Of a stretch of 64,000 nucleotides of DNA, positions 9,042-17,514 are shown piece after piece. The notes beneath the pieces are model-generated. The model did no database searches. It saw only the letters and a list, made by a program, of their open reading frames with translations, and had not been told where the DNA came from. The translations under genes were made by a program, and so were the position numbers. This DNA comes from Olleya marilimosa CAM030 (GTDB taxonomy: Bacteria > Bacteroidota > Bacteroidia > Flavobacteriales > Flavobacteriaceae), in assembly GCF_000518485.1 (NCBI RefSeq), contig NZ_JADR01000006.1:124001-188000 (forward strand). Reading direction: 5' to 3'. Numbering within the stretch: position 1 is the stretch's first letter; each line of letters starts with the position of its first letter.

Positions 9042-9245
9042 ATGAGTGTTATATATATATTACTAACAGTAAGCATAATTATCGCAATTGTATTTTTTAC
9101 AGCGTTTATAATGGCAGTAAAAAATGGACAATTTGATGATGGTTACACACCATCTGTAAGAATGCTTTTTGAAGACGAATTGGTTAAAACGCCAATTAAA
9201 ACAATAAAAAAAACTAAAATCAAAAATAAGACTAATCACAATTAA
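9042..9245 (+). CDS. ccoS: cbb3 oxidase assembly protein CcoS
   Basis: A 67-residue protein with one N-terminal membrane helix (about 3-26) and a short charged tail, with the family motif around K-N-G-Q-F-D-D. CcoS is needed for cofactor insertion into the catalytic subunit of cbb3 oxidases. It is first in the operon and ends 2 bp before ccoNO. Confidence 0.9.
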   Translation: MSVIYILLTVSIIIAIVFFTAFIMAVKNGQFDDGYTPSVRMLFEDELVKTPIKTIKKTKIKNKTNHN

Positions 9246-9247
9246 TT

Positions 9248-11443
9248 ATGGAAATGCAGCAATTTTATTACGACAACAAGATTGTTAAAAAGTTTCTTTA
9301 CGCTACTATACTCTGGGGAGTTGTTGGTATGCTTGTAGGACTCATTTTAGCGTTTATGTTTTTATTCCCTAACATGACAGATGGGATTTCATGGCTAAGC
9401 TTTGGTCGTTTAAGACCATTACACACCAATGCGGTGATTTTCGCATTTGTTGGTAACGCTATTTTTGCAGGTGTTTATTACTCGACACAACGCTTACTTA
9501 AAGCTAGAATGTTTAGTGACTTGTTAAGTAATATTAATTTTTGGGGATGGCAATTAATTATTGTTGGAGCTGCCATTACGTTACCTTTAGGTTACTCGAC
9601 ATCTAAAGAATATGCCGAGTTAGAATGGCCTTTTGATATTGCTATTGCCTTAATTTGGGTCGCTTTTGGTGCTAACCTTATTGGTACAATGTTAAAGCGT
9701 CGTCAACGTCACTTATATGTTGCTATCTGGTTTTACATTGCTACGTTTGTTACTGTTGCAGTATTACATATTTTTAATAGTTTAGAGTTACCTGTTAGTT
9801 TAACTGGTATGAAGAGTTACTCGGTTTACGCAGGTGTACAAGATGCCTTAGTACAATGGTGGTATGGACATAATGCGGTTGCCTTTTTCTTAACAACACC
9901 TTTCTTAGGATTAATGTATTACTTTGTTCCTAAAGCTGCTAATAGACCTGTATACTCTTACAGACTATCTATTGTACACTTTTGGTCGTTAATCTTTATA
10001 TACATTTGGGCTGGACCACACCATTTATTATATACAGCGTTACCAGAATGGGCTCAAAATTTAGGAGTTGCTTTTTCTGTAATGTTATTAATGCCTTCTT
10101 GGGGAGGAATGATAAACGGATTATTAACGCTTCGTGGTGCTTGGGATAAAGTACGTGTTGATCCAGTACTTAAATTTATGGTAGTTGCAATTACTGGTTA
10201 TGGTATGGCAACATTTGAAGGACCAATGTTATCGCTTAAAAACGTTAATGCAATTGCTCACTTTACAGACTGGATTATTGCACACGTGCACGTTGGTGCT
10301 TTAGCATGGAATGGGTTTTTAACTTTTGGTATGATATACTATTTAGTGCCAAAATTATTTAAAACTAAATTATACTCGTTACCATTAGCAAATCTTCATT
10401 TTTGGATTGGTACTTTAGGTATTATTATGTATGCTTTACCAATGTATGTAGCAGGTTTTACACAAGCTAGTATGTGGAAGCAGTTTAATCCTGACGGAAC
10501 TTTAGTTTACGGTAACTTCTTAGAAACAGTATCAGAGATTATACCAATGTATTGGATGCGTGCAATAGGAGGTACGTTATACTTAACAGGTATGTTAATT
10601 TTAGTATTTAACGTTATAGCTACAATTAGAAAGGGAAGTGCTGTTGAGGATGAATTAGCAGAAGCTGCAGCTTTACAACGTGTATCTAACAAACGTGTAT
10701 CTGGAGAAGGTTGGCACACATGGTTAGAGCGTAAGCCTATTAAATTAACTATTGGAGCAACTATCGCTATTTTAATTGGTGGTATTGTACAAATTGTACC
10801 AACTATAATGGTTAAATCTAATATACCTACAATTAGTAGTGTTAAACCATACTCTCCTTTAGAGTTAGAAGGTCGTGATATTTATATACGTGAAGGTTGT
10901 GTTGGATGTCACTCACAAATGGTTAGACCTTTTAGAAGTGAAGTAGAACGTTACGGAGAATACAGTAAAGCAGGAGAGTTTGTCTATGACCATCCATTTT
11001 TATGGGGAAGTAAGCGTACAGGACCAGATTTACATCGTGTAGGAGGTAAGTACTCAGACAATTGGCACTTTAACCATATGTATGATCCACAAAGTACCTC
11101 TTCAGGATCTATTATGCCAGCATACAAATGGCTTATAGATAATGCTTTAGATAAGTCTCAAATTGAAGAGAAAATGAAGGTAATGGTAACACTTGGGGTT
11201 CCATATACAGATGAAGATATCGCAAATGCACAAACGCAAATGCTTGAACAAGGAACACAAATTGAGAAAAATCTTTACAATGATCCGGATTTTGCAAAAG
11301 CTTATGAAGCTAGCAAGAAAAATGGAGGAACTGATTTTGTTGAAATGCGTAATCGTGAGATAGTTGCTGTAATAGCTTACTTACAACGTTTAGGTACAGA
11401 CATAAAAGTAGACACAGTAGAAGAAACAACAGCACAAAACTAA
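9248..11443 (+). CDS. ccoN: cbb3-type cytochrome c oxidase, fused subunits I and II (CcoNO)
   Basis: Catalytic core of the high-affinity oxidase. The 731-residue protein joins CcoN (about 1-480, some 12 membrane helices) to CcoO (about 500-731). Haem and copper ligands are visible in P-L-H-T-N, W-Y-G-H-N, G-P-H-H and H-V-H-V. The CcoO part has one membrane helix and a haem c site C-V-G-C-H at 551-555, followed by a second domain reaching the stop. Separate ccoN and ccoO genes are usual in Proteobacteria; the fusion is a known Bacteroidota arrangement. There is no frameshift at the junction. Confidence 0.95.
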   Translation: MEMQQFYYDNKIVKKFLYATILWGVVGMLVGLILAFMFLFPNMTDGISWLSFGRLRPLHTNAVIFAFVGNAIFAGVYYSTQRLLKARMFSDLLSNINFWGWQLIIVGAAITLPLGYSTSKEYAELEWPFDIAIALIWVAFGANLIGTMLKRRQRHLYVAIWFYIATFVTVAVLHIFNSLELPVSLTGMKSYSVYAGVQDALVQWWYGHNAVAFFLTTPFLGLMYYFVPKAANRPVYSYRLSIVHFWSLIFIYIWAGPHHLLYTALPEWAQNLGVAFSVMLLMPSWGGMINGLLTLRGAWDKVRVDPVLKFMVVAITGYGMATFEGPMLSLKNVNAIAHFTDWIIAHVHVGALAWNGFLTFGMIYYLVPKLFKTKLYSLPLANLHFWIGTLGIIMYALPMYVAGFTQASMWKQFNPDGTLVYGNFLETVSEIIPMYWMRAIGGTLYLTGMLILVFNVIATIRKGSAVEDELAEAAALQRVSNKRVSGEGWHTWLERKPIKLTIGATIAILIGGIVQIVPTIMVKSNIPTISSVKPYSPLELEGRDIYIREGCVGCHSQMVRPFRSEVERYGEYSKAGEFVYDHPFLWGSKRTGPDLHRVGGKYSDNWHFNHMYDPQSTSSGSIMPAYKWLIDNALDKSQIEEKMKVMVTLGVPYTDEDIANAQTQMLEQGTQIEKNLYNDPDFAKAYEASKKNGGTDFVEMRNREIVAVIAYLQRLGTDIKVDTVEETTAQN

Positions 11444-11449
11444 ATCGTC

Positions 11450-11641
11450 ATGTTAAAATTTGTAAAAAATCACTTAGATAGTATTGCTGGTGTAGAGATA
11501 TACCCAATCCTTTCATTACTTATATTCTTTGGTTTTTTTGTAGTCCTTTTTTGGTGGGTAATTACTGCCAAAAAAGACTACATCACCACTGTAAGTAATT
11601 TACCATTAGACTTAGATAACCAAAACGAAACCGAATTATGA
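11450..11641 (+). CDS. ccoQ: cbb3 oxidase small subunit CcoQ
   Basis: A 63-residue protein with one membrane helix (about 18-40) ending in W-W-V-I-T-A-K-K, typical of CcoQ, which stabilises the oxidase complex. Its stop overlaps the start of ccoP by 4 bp (ATGA). Confidence 0.85.
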   Translation: MLKFVKNHLDSIAGVEIYPILSLLIFFGFFVVLFWWVITAKKDYITTVSNLPLDLDNQNETEL

Positions 11642-12600
11642 GACATTTAATTCCATCATACGTCAGAGTGCCTGCTGTATTCTTTATTATTTTTGGATTA
11701 GTAGAGTATTTTGTAGACTCAGGAGACAAACCAGCTTTTTTAGAGTATCCAATAATCATGTTATTTTTATTATTAGTATTAGTTATACTAATTGCTATAG
11801 AAGGAATTGTTGGCGCTATTGAAAACGTATTATTTCAAAGTTTAGATGAAGCAGGTAAACAACGTTATTTAGCTAATCAAGCTAAAGTACCTCAGTTCAC
11901 TAAGGTAAAGGCTTTGTATGCTAAACTTAAAGGTGATGATAAACCAATTGAAGAAGAACATGAAATTATATTAGATCATAACTACGATGGTATTAAAGAG
12001 TTAGATAATAACTTACCACCATGGTGGCTATACTCATGGTACGCATCTATGGTATTTGCTGTAATCTACTTGTTTAATTTTCATGTTACAGGATCTTCAG
12101 ATACACAATATGAAGAGTTAGATAACGAATATGCTCAAGCAAAAATCGAAATTGAAGCTTATAAAAAGACCGCTAAAAACCTAGTAGATGTTAATTCTGT
12201 GGTGCTATTAACAGACGCTTTAGATTTACAAAACGGTAAAAAAATCTTCACAGAAAACTGTATAGCTTGTCACATGGCAGATGGTGGTGGAGGTATTGGT
12301 CCAAACCTAACAGATAAGCATTGGATTTTAGGAGGAAGTATAAAAAATGTTTTTCATACAATCTCTGAAGGTGGACGTTCTGGTAAAGGGATGGTCTCTT
12401 GGAAAAAAGATTTAAAACCATTAGAAATGGCACAAGTAGCAAGTTATGTACTGTCTTTACAAGGTACAACTCCTGCTAATCCTAAAGAAGCAGAAGGTGA
12501 CCTTTGGCAACCAGAAGGTGCTGAAGATTTAGAAATACCTGCAGAAGCACAAGGTACAGACGTTTTAGAGGTAGAGAAATCTGTTTCAATGAACAATTAA
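11638..12600 (+). CDS. ccoP: cbb3 oxidase cytochrome c subunit CcoP, single haem
   Basis: Electron-entry subunit of the oxidase, 320 residues. Two N-terminal helices (about 10-28 and 36-60) precede a linker with the N-L-P-P-W-W motif of the FixP N-domain and a third helix near 125-145. One cytochrome c domain follows, with C-I-A-C-H at 208-212 and the axial methionine region G-K-G-M-V-S-W. Proteobacterial CcoP carries two haem c sites; only one C-x2-C-H is present here. The tail after about 290 is acidic and probably disordered. Confidence 0.92.
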   Translation: MRHLIPSYVRVPAVFFIIFGLVEYFVDSGDKPAFLEYPIIMLFLLLVLVILIAIEGIVGAIENVLFQSLDEAGKQRYLANQAKVPQFTKVKALYAKLKGDDKPIEEEHEIILDHNYDGIKELDNNLPPWWLYSWYASMVFAVIYLFNFHVTGSSDTQYEELDNEYAQAKIEIEAYKKTAKNLVDVNSVVLLTDALDLQNGKKIFTENCIACHMADGGGGIGPNLTDKHWILGGSIKNVFHTISEGGRSGKGMVSWKKDLKPLEMAQVASYVLSLQGTTPANPKEAEGDLWQPEGAEDLEIPAEAQGTDVLEVEKSVSMNN

Positions 12601-12611
12601 TAAATAAAACA

Positions 12612-14036
12612 ATGGAAGCTCCAGATAACGAGAGTTTTAGAGACTCAATTGCAACTATAAACGAAGACGGTAAACGTGCTTGGGTATTTCCTAAAAAGCC
12701 AAGCGGTAAGTTTTACGATTACAGGAAAATAGTAAGTTATATTCTTTTAGTCTTTTTATTTGCAGCTCCATTTGTTAAAATTAATGGTAATCAGTTTTTA
12801 CTATTTAATGTATTAGAAAGACGTTTTAATATTTTTGGTTTTCCTTTTTGGCCTCAAGATTTTCACCTATTTGTAATCTCAATGATTATTGGTGTTATCT
12901 TCATTACTGTATTTACAGTTGCATTTGGTCGTATATTTTGTGGATGGATTTGTCCACAAACCATTTTTTTAGAAATGGTTTTTAGACGTATCGAATATTG
13001 GATTGATGGTGATAGAGGTGCGCAAATGAAATTAAAACGTACTAAATGGACACCAGAAAAAATTAGAAAACGTGTTTTAAAACATACCATTTTTATTATT
13101 ATTTCCTTTTTAATAGCTAATGTTTTTTTAGCCTATTTAATAGGTAGTGATAAGCTATTAAACTATGTTACAGAAGGACCAATTAAACACTTAGGGACTT
13201 TATTTCCATTGTTAATTTTTACTGGATTATTTTACTTTGTATTTTCTTGGTTTAGAGAGCAAGTTTGTATTATAGCTTGTCCTTATGGACGTTTACAAGG
13301 TGTTTTACTTGATAATAAATCTATTATTGTTGCCTATGATCACAAACGTGGAGAAGGAGAAAATGGACGTAAAAAGTTTAGAAAAAACGAAGACAGAGCA
13401 GCACTTGGTCATGGAGATTGTATAGACTGTATGCAATGTGTGCATGTATGTCCAACAGGAATTGATATTAGAAACGGGACACAATTAGAGTGTGTAAACT
13501 GCACAGCATGTATTGACGAGTGTGACGATATAATGGAAAAAGTAGGCTTACCTAAAGGTCTAATCCGTTATGCTAGTGAAGATAATATTGAAAAGAAAGA
13601 ACCATTTAAGTTTACATTAAGACTTAAAGCATACATAGTTGTATTATTTATATTAATAGGTGTATTAATAGCAATGTTACAATTACGAAACGACGTTGAG
13701 GCACGTGTTTTAAGACTACCAGGTCAATTATTTGAACATAAAGCAGACAATATTATCAGTAACGTATTTACCTATAAACTTGTAAATAAAACAACCAAAG
13801 AGATTAATGATGTCAACTTTAAACTTAAAAAGTTTAAAGGAACAATTAAACTAGTATCAACAGATAAAAGTTTTGTTGTACCAGCACAAGGTCTTGCGGA
13901 AGGTACACTGTTTATTGAGTTAAACCAAAGTCTTATAAAAGGCGATAAAACAAAATTAACAATAGAAGTTTATAGTGGCAAAAAACTAATAGAAACCACA
14001 ACAGTTAACTTTTTAGGACCTAGAAGCTATAATTAA
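12612..14036 (+). CDS. ccoG: cbb3 oxidase accessory ferredoxin-like membrane protein CcoG (RdxA/FixG)
   Basis: Membrane iron-sulfur protein linked to copper reduction for cbb3 assembly. The 474-residue protein has several membrane helices and the motifs C-G-W-I-C-P-Q and C-I-I-A-C-P-Y-G. Two ferredoxin-type clusters follow (C-I-D-C-M-Q-C-V-H-V-C-P and C-V-N-C-T-A-C-I-D-E-C), and the C-terminus has a periplasmic Ig-like domain from about 375. Length and layout match FixG. It starts 11 bp after ccoP. Confidence 0.93.
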   Translation: MEAPDNESFRDSIATINEDGKRAWVFPKKPSGKFYDYRKIVSYILLVFLFAAPFVKINGNQFLLFNVLERRFNIFGFPFWPQDFHLFVISMIIGVIFITVFTVAFGRIFCGWICPQTIFLEMVFRRIEYWIDGDRGAQMKLKRTKWTPEKIRKRVLKHTIFIIISFLIANVFLAYLIGSDKLLNYVTEGPIKHLGTLFPLLIFTGLFYFVFSWFREQVCIIACPYGRLQGVLLDNKSIIVAYDHKRGEGENGRKKFRKNEDRAALGHGDCIDCMQCVHVCPTGIDIRNGTQLECVNCTACIDECDDIMEKVGLPKGLIRYASEDNIEKKEPFKFTLRLKAYIVVLFILIGVLIAMLQLRNDVEARVLRLPGQLFEHKADNIISNVFTYKLVNKTTKEINDVNFKLKKFKGTIKLVSTDKSFVVPAQGLAEGTLFIELNQSLIKGDKTKLTIEVYSGKKLIETTTVNFLGPRSYN

Positions 14037-14048
14037 ATTATACGTATT

Positions 14049-14495
14049 ATGAAATTAAATTGGGGAACAGGAGTAGTGATAGCATTTATACTATTTATAA
14101 GCTTTATAATGTATTTTGTTATTGCCATGAATACAGATAAAAATCTAGATCATGACTTAGTTAATGACAATTACTATAAGCAAGAATTAGAATATCAAAA
14201 TGATATTAATAAAGAAACAAAGTCTAAAGAGTTAGACTCTAAAATCACTTGGAAAAAAACACAAGAAGGTATGCTAATTAGTTTTCCTTCAGAGTTGGAT
14301 TACAACGACATTAAAGGTACAGTGTTCCTATATAGACCATCTAATAAACAACTAGATTTCGAAACCACAATTTTGTTGTCTAATCACAATTTGCTCATAC
14401 CTGACAAACGTATGTTAGATGGTCGTTGGAACATTAAAATAGATTGGAATTACAAAGGTACCAATTACATGTTTAAAGAAGACGTCTTATACTAA
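14049..14495 (+). CDS. ccoH: cbb3 oxidase assembly protein CcoH (FixH)
   Basis: A 148-residue protein with one N-terminal membrane helix (about 7-27) and a periplasmic beta domain. The motif D-H-D-L-V-N-D-N-Y-Y follows the helix, as in FixH proteins. FixH assists copper delivery and assembly of the oxidase. It lies 12 bp after ccoG and directly abuts the next gene. Confidence 0.85.
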   Translation: MKLNWGTGVVIAFILFISFIMYFVIAMNTDKNLDHDLVNDNYYKQELEYQNDINKETKSKELDSKITWKKTQEGMLISFPSELDYNDIKGTVFLYRPSNKQLDFETTILLSNHNLLIPDKRMLDGRWNIKIDWNYKGTNYMFKEDVLY

Positions 14496-15197
14496 ATGTT
14501 AATTACAGCAATCATATTTGGATTATTAGGAAGCTTTCACTGCGTTGGTATGTGTGGTCCTATTGCCTTTATGTTACCTGTTGACAGAAGTAATTCTTTT
14601 AAAAAAATAACACAAATTGGCGCTTATCATTTTGGTCGTATTTTAGCTTATAGTATTATAGGTTTAATTTTTGGCGTCATTGGTAAAAGCTTGTATATAT
14701 TTGGATTACAACAAAAACTATCTATCGTCATAGGGGTTTTAATGATTATAGTAATCCTTTTTCCTTATAAAAAATTAGGTCAAAATTTTATAGTAAAGCC
14801 TATTTACAAAGCTGTTGGTTTTGTAAAAAAACAAATGGGTCAAGCCTTAAAAAAGAAAACCACAGACACCTTTCTAACCATTGGCTTTTTAAATGGATTT
14901 TTACCATGTGGCTTAGTCTATATGGCAGTTTTTGGAGCCATAGCAACAGGTAATGCTTGGCAAGGTGGTTTATACATGGCTTTTTTTGGTTTAGGCACCA
15001 TCCCATTAATGACCACAGCAATTTACTTAGGTAAATTTTTAAACGCTCAGGTAAAACAACGCATACAAAAAGCAATTCCAGTGTTTGTAGTAGTTATTGG
15101 CGCCTTATTTATTTTACGTGGACTAGGACTTGGTATTCCGTACATTTCTCCAAGTCCAGTGGTAGAGATGGTTAATAGTGCAATTGATTGTCATTAA
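14496..15197 (+). CDS. SafE/DsbD-like membrane protein of cbb3 loci
   Basis: A 233-residue protein with six or so membrane helices and two matching half motifs, G-M-C-G-P near residue 20 and F-L-P-C-G-L near 135, each with a proline-associated cysteine. It belongs to the TauE/SafE-like or UreH/DsbD_2-like group often found at the end of cco operons. A role in copper or thiol handling during oxidase assembly is likely but inferred. The start codon follows the ccoH stop with no gap. No clear terminator follows. Confidence 0.75.
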   Translation: MLITAIIFGLLGSFHCVGMCGPIAFMLPVDRSNSFKKITQIGAYHFGRILAYSIIGLIFGVIGKSLYIFGLQQKLSIVIGVLMIIVILFPYKKLGQNFIVKPIYKAVGFVKKQMGQALKKKTTDTFLTIGFLNGFLPCGLVYMAVFGAIATGNAWQGGLYMAFFGLGTIPLMTTAIYLGKFLNAQVKQRIQKAIPVFVVVIGALFILRGLGLGIPYISPSPVVEMVNSAIDCH

Positions 15198-15215
15198 TAA
15201 ACTGTTTTATTTTAA

Positions 15216-15229
15216 CGCTTTCGCGGAAA
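15216..15229 (-). repeat. Recurrent element TTTCCGCGAAAGCG, copy 1
   Basis: One of four exact copies in the window (see 49559, 56760, 60163). Here it is intergenic, between the cbb3 operon and a stress-protein gene. The core is a near-palindrome with unusually high GC for this genome. Confidence 0.7.
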
Positions 15230-15321
15230 CAAAGCCAAGCCAACATAATCCTAAATTTACAAAAAGTCTAACTAATATTTTGTAAATTACAATACGCTAA
15301 TTCAATCAAAATCAGATTATA

Positions 15322-16146
15322 ATGCAAAATATACTATTACTTACAGATTTTTCTGAAAGCTCTAAAAATGCTATAAATTACACCTTGCAATTGTTGCAAT
15401 CTAAAACCATTCAGTTTCATTTGGTATATGTACATAAAGCGTCAGCATTTACATCTGCAGATTTAATGACAACTGGTAATGCTAACTTATATGCTTCAAT
15501 AGTAAAATCGCCTAAAGAAGATTTAGAGGATTTAGCAGCAGCACTTCATTTAAAATATAAAAATGACAGACATACATTTTTAACTCACATTGATTACGAT
15601 GTGTTTACAGATGCAGTCAATCAAATAATCACACAAAACGCTATAGATTTAGTCGTAATGGGAACAAATGGTGTTACAGGAGCAGATGAGGTTGTTTTTG
15701 GAAGCCATACGCTGCACGTTATACGTAACGTATCTTGTCCAACACTAATTATACCTAAACACTTTAAGTTTTCTAAACCAGAAACGGTATTAATTCCGTT
15801 GGACGAAAAAGATGTTTTAAATGAAAAAAGGTTACAACAAGTGACAAACTTAGTGGACAAGCATACAAGTAAATATGATATTTTACGTATAACTGAAACA
15901 GCAACTTCTGACCAAGAAGATTTAAAATTATTAAACAAACTATTACAGTCAAATAATTTTATATATCATCAGGTTGTTAGTGTGCCAATGCATCATGTAG
16001 TTGATACTTATTTGCAAACTAATCCTATAGATTTTGAAGTATTTATAATACAAAAAACTAGCTTTTTAGAACGTTTGTTTAAAGGGTCTCCAATAACAAA
16101 ACATAGTAAAATAGCTAGTGTTCCTTTGTTTGTTTTACACGATTAA
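15322..16146 (+). CDS. Universal stress protein, tandem UspA domains
   Basis: A 274-residue cytoplasmic protein with two Usp folds (about 1-145 and 150-274). The first keeps the nucleotide-binding pattern M-G-T-N-G ... G-S-H; the second is degenerate. Such tandem UspA proteins are often induced by low oxygen in Bacteroidota. It sits between the cbb3 operon and convergent minus-strand genes. A possible -7 element TAAATTTA lies at 15252-15259, but no A or B box lies upstream of it. Confidence 0.88.
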   Translation: MQNILLLTDFSESSKNAINYTLQLLQSKTIQFHLVYVHKASAFTSADLMTTGNANLYASIVKSPKEDLEDLAAALHLKYKNDRHTFLTHIDYDVFTDAVNQIITQNAIDLVVMGTNGVTGADEVVFGSHTLHVIRNVSCPTLIIPKHFKFSKPETVLIPLDEKDVLNEKRLQQVTNLVDKHTSKYDILRITETATSDQEDLKLLNKLLQSNNFIYHQVVSVPMHHVVDTYLQTNPIDFEVFIIQKTSFLERLFKGSPITKHSKIASVPLFVLHD

Positions 16147-16171
16147 AAGTGGACGTGTAGTACAGATAAAT

Positions 16172-16807
16172 TTATTTTATTTCAGGAATAATACCATCAT
16201 TTTCTAAAACCAAAATTAATAGTTTAGAATAATCGTTAACGGTTTGGTCAATATTTTCTGGATCTACAATATCAATATATCCTTTCCATATTAACGTACG
16301 ATCTTTAGTTGGACAAAGACAATACACAGATGTTTCAGCATTATAAACCTGATACTCTTGGTAAGCGTCTGGATTAAAAACTTGATCTTGATACATTAAA
16401 AAATCGTCATTAAATTTTTTGTGATTTTTATCAAAATTAGAGTAGTCTTTTTTGTATTGAATTTTGTTTTTTATTCCAGCTACTTTTGTGAAAATTACAG
16501 CATCGAACCCTTCTTGTATTAGTTGGTGTTCTAGCGCTTTTAATTCGTCATCAGTTTTTTTAGATTCTAAAAAGTCTGCATCAAATTTATCTAAGCTAAT
16601 AGACGCTTCAATGCCTCTTTCAATTAATTGTTTTTGTAGTTTTTTTTCAAATTGCGCTTTGGCAACTTCGTTGTTTGTTAAACCAACAATAAAAACTTTT
16701 TGAAGCGTATAATCATTAGCATCTGGACTTATCCAACGGTCTCTTAATTGCGTGCTATCGCAAGCATATAAAGCTGTAAGCAATAATATTAATAGTCCTT
16801 TTTTCAT
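16172..16807 (-). CDS. Lipoprotein of unknown function
   Basis: A 211-residue protein with a lipoprotein signal ending at Cys16 (LYAC). The mature part starts with R-D-R-W-I-S-P-D and has a mixed alpha/beta pattern with a Q-K-V-F-I-V-G-L strand, weakly like proteins of the DUF4136 type; I do not claim that family. It follows the 16812-17252 gene after 4 bp and is probably co-transcribed, downstream of a box A promoter. Confidence 0.6.
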   Translation of the reverse strand: MKKGLLILLLTALYACDSTQLRDRWISPDANDYTLQKVFIVGLTNNEVAKAQFEKKLQKQLIERGIEASISLDKFDADFLESKKTDDELKALEHQLIQEGFDAVIFTKVAGIKNKIQYKKDYSNFDKNHKKFNDDFLMYQDQVFNPDAYQEYQVYNAETSVYCLCPTKDRTLIWKGYIDIVDPENIDQTVNDYSKLLILVLENDGIIPEIK

Positions 16808-16811
16808 ATTA

Positions 16812-17252
16812 TTAATTTAATAAATGTTCATCTTTATCTGTTTTCATCAATCTTTTTACCAATTCAAAAACTTCAAACTTAACCGCTTTATAGTCGTAAA
16901 AAAAAGAACTTAATGTCTTTGTTAAAGCAATGTGGTCTTCTTTGTATTGTTTTTCTTTTTCAATTTCATCCTTACCATCAATCATAACACTTAATTCTTT
17001 TTCATGTTTAGTTAAGTCGTTAATTAGTGATTGATTACCTCTTGCAGTTCTTAGTAAAGCTGTAGTTACAATTTTAGCTCTATCTAAAATTTCAGCTCTA
17101 ACTATTTTATGTGTATAATCGGTTAATAATTCTTCTAAAAAGACTTGTTCATCTTTTATAAAGTTAAGTTCTGATAACCACGTTTTAGACATGTTATGCA
17201 TTCTGTCTGCACTATACCATTCTACAATTTTGGTTTTCTTTTCTGTTTTCAT
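16812..17252 (-). CDS. Helical protein of unknown function
   Basis: A 146-residue protein, highly charged and almost entirely helical, without signal peptide or membrane segment. No family is recognised. It may form a coiled-coil or four-helix bundle. It starts 20 bp after a minus-strand terminator whose promoter carries box A, so it is either reached by readthrough or has its own weak start. The lipoprotein gene follows after 4 bp. Confidence 0.6.
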   Translation of the reverse strand: MKTEKKTKIVEWYSADRMHNMSKTWLSELNFIKDEQVFLEELLTDYTHKIVRAEILDRAKIVTTALLRTARGNQSLINDLTKHEKELSVMIDGKDEIEKEKQYKEDHIALTKTLSSFFYDYKAVKFEVFELVKRLMKTDKDEHLLN

Positions 17253-17271
17253 AATTTATTTCTTGTTTTTT

Positions 17272-17310
17272 AAAAAAAAACAGGAAGCATAACACTGTTA
17301 ACTTCCTGTT
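17272..17310 (-). terminator. Intrinsic terminator of the candidate small RNA
   Basis: On the minus strand the stem AACAGGAAG / CTTCCTGTT encloses a loop with an inner TAACA / TGTTA pairing and is followed by nine T (plus-strand A run 17272-17280). It precedes the start codon at 17252 by about 20 bp. Confidence 0.8.
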
Positions 17311-17453
17311 TATTGATTACAAATTTTTGTACCACTTTTTTGGTATTACTTTGACTTAGTATACCATTTAACAAAACATAATTTTGTTGTTGATTAATAG
17401 CGTATCGTGGTATCAATTGTTTGCAATCTCTTACTACTCAGTTATTATTTTCT
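17272..17453 (-). ncRNA. Candidate box A-controlled small RNA or attenuated leader
   Basis: A promoter with box A at 17489-17502 and -7 TACCTTTA (17466-17459) predicts a minus-strand start near 17453. About 180 nt downstream lies a strong intrinsic terminator with nine T. Between them no convincing ORF is present (the best is a 24-codon GTG frame running through the terminator). The transcript can fold locally, for example GGTA with TACC pairings near 17330-17365. It could be a free small RNA or the leader of the 16812-17252 gene. Confidence 0.5.
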
Positions 17454-17458
17454 ATAGT

Positions 17459-17502
17459 TAAAGGTACAAGGATTATTATAGTTGTACTATGATAAATGTC
17501 AT
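17459..17502 (-). promoter_or_regulatory. Box A plus -7 element, minus strand
   Basis: ATGATAAATGTCAT at 17489-17502, identical to the box in front of ccoS. The -7 element TACCTTTA occupies 17466-17459 on the minus strand; centre to last base is 36.5 bp. Confidence 0.8.
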
Positions 17503-17514
17503 GTAACTAATAAC

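Noticed and set aside
15216-15259. TTTCCGCGAAAGCG copy centred 36.5 bp before a TAAATTTA in front of the usp gene 15322
   Set aside because: The spacing equals that of boxes A and B, but the other copies of this element are not placed this way, so I treat it as coincidence.
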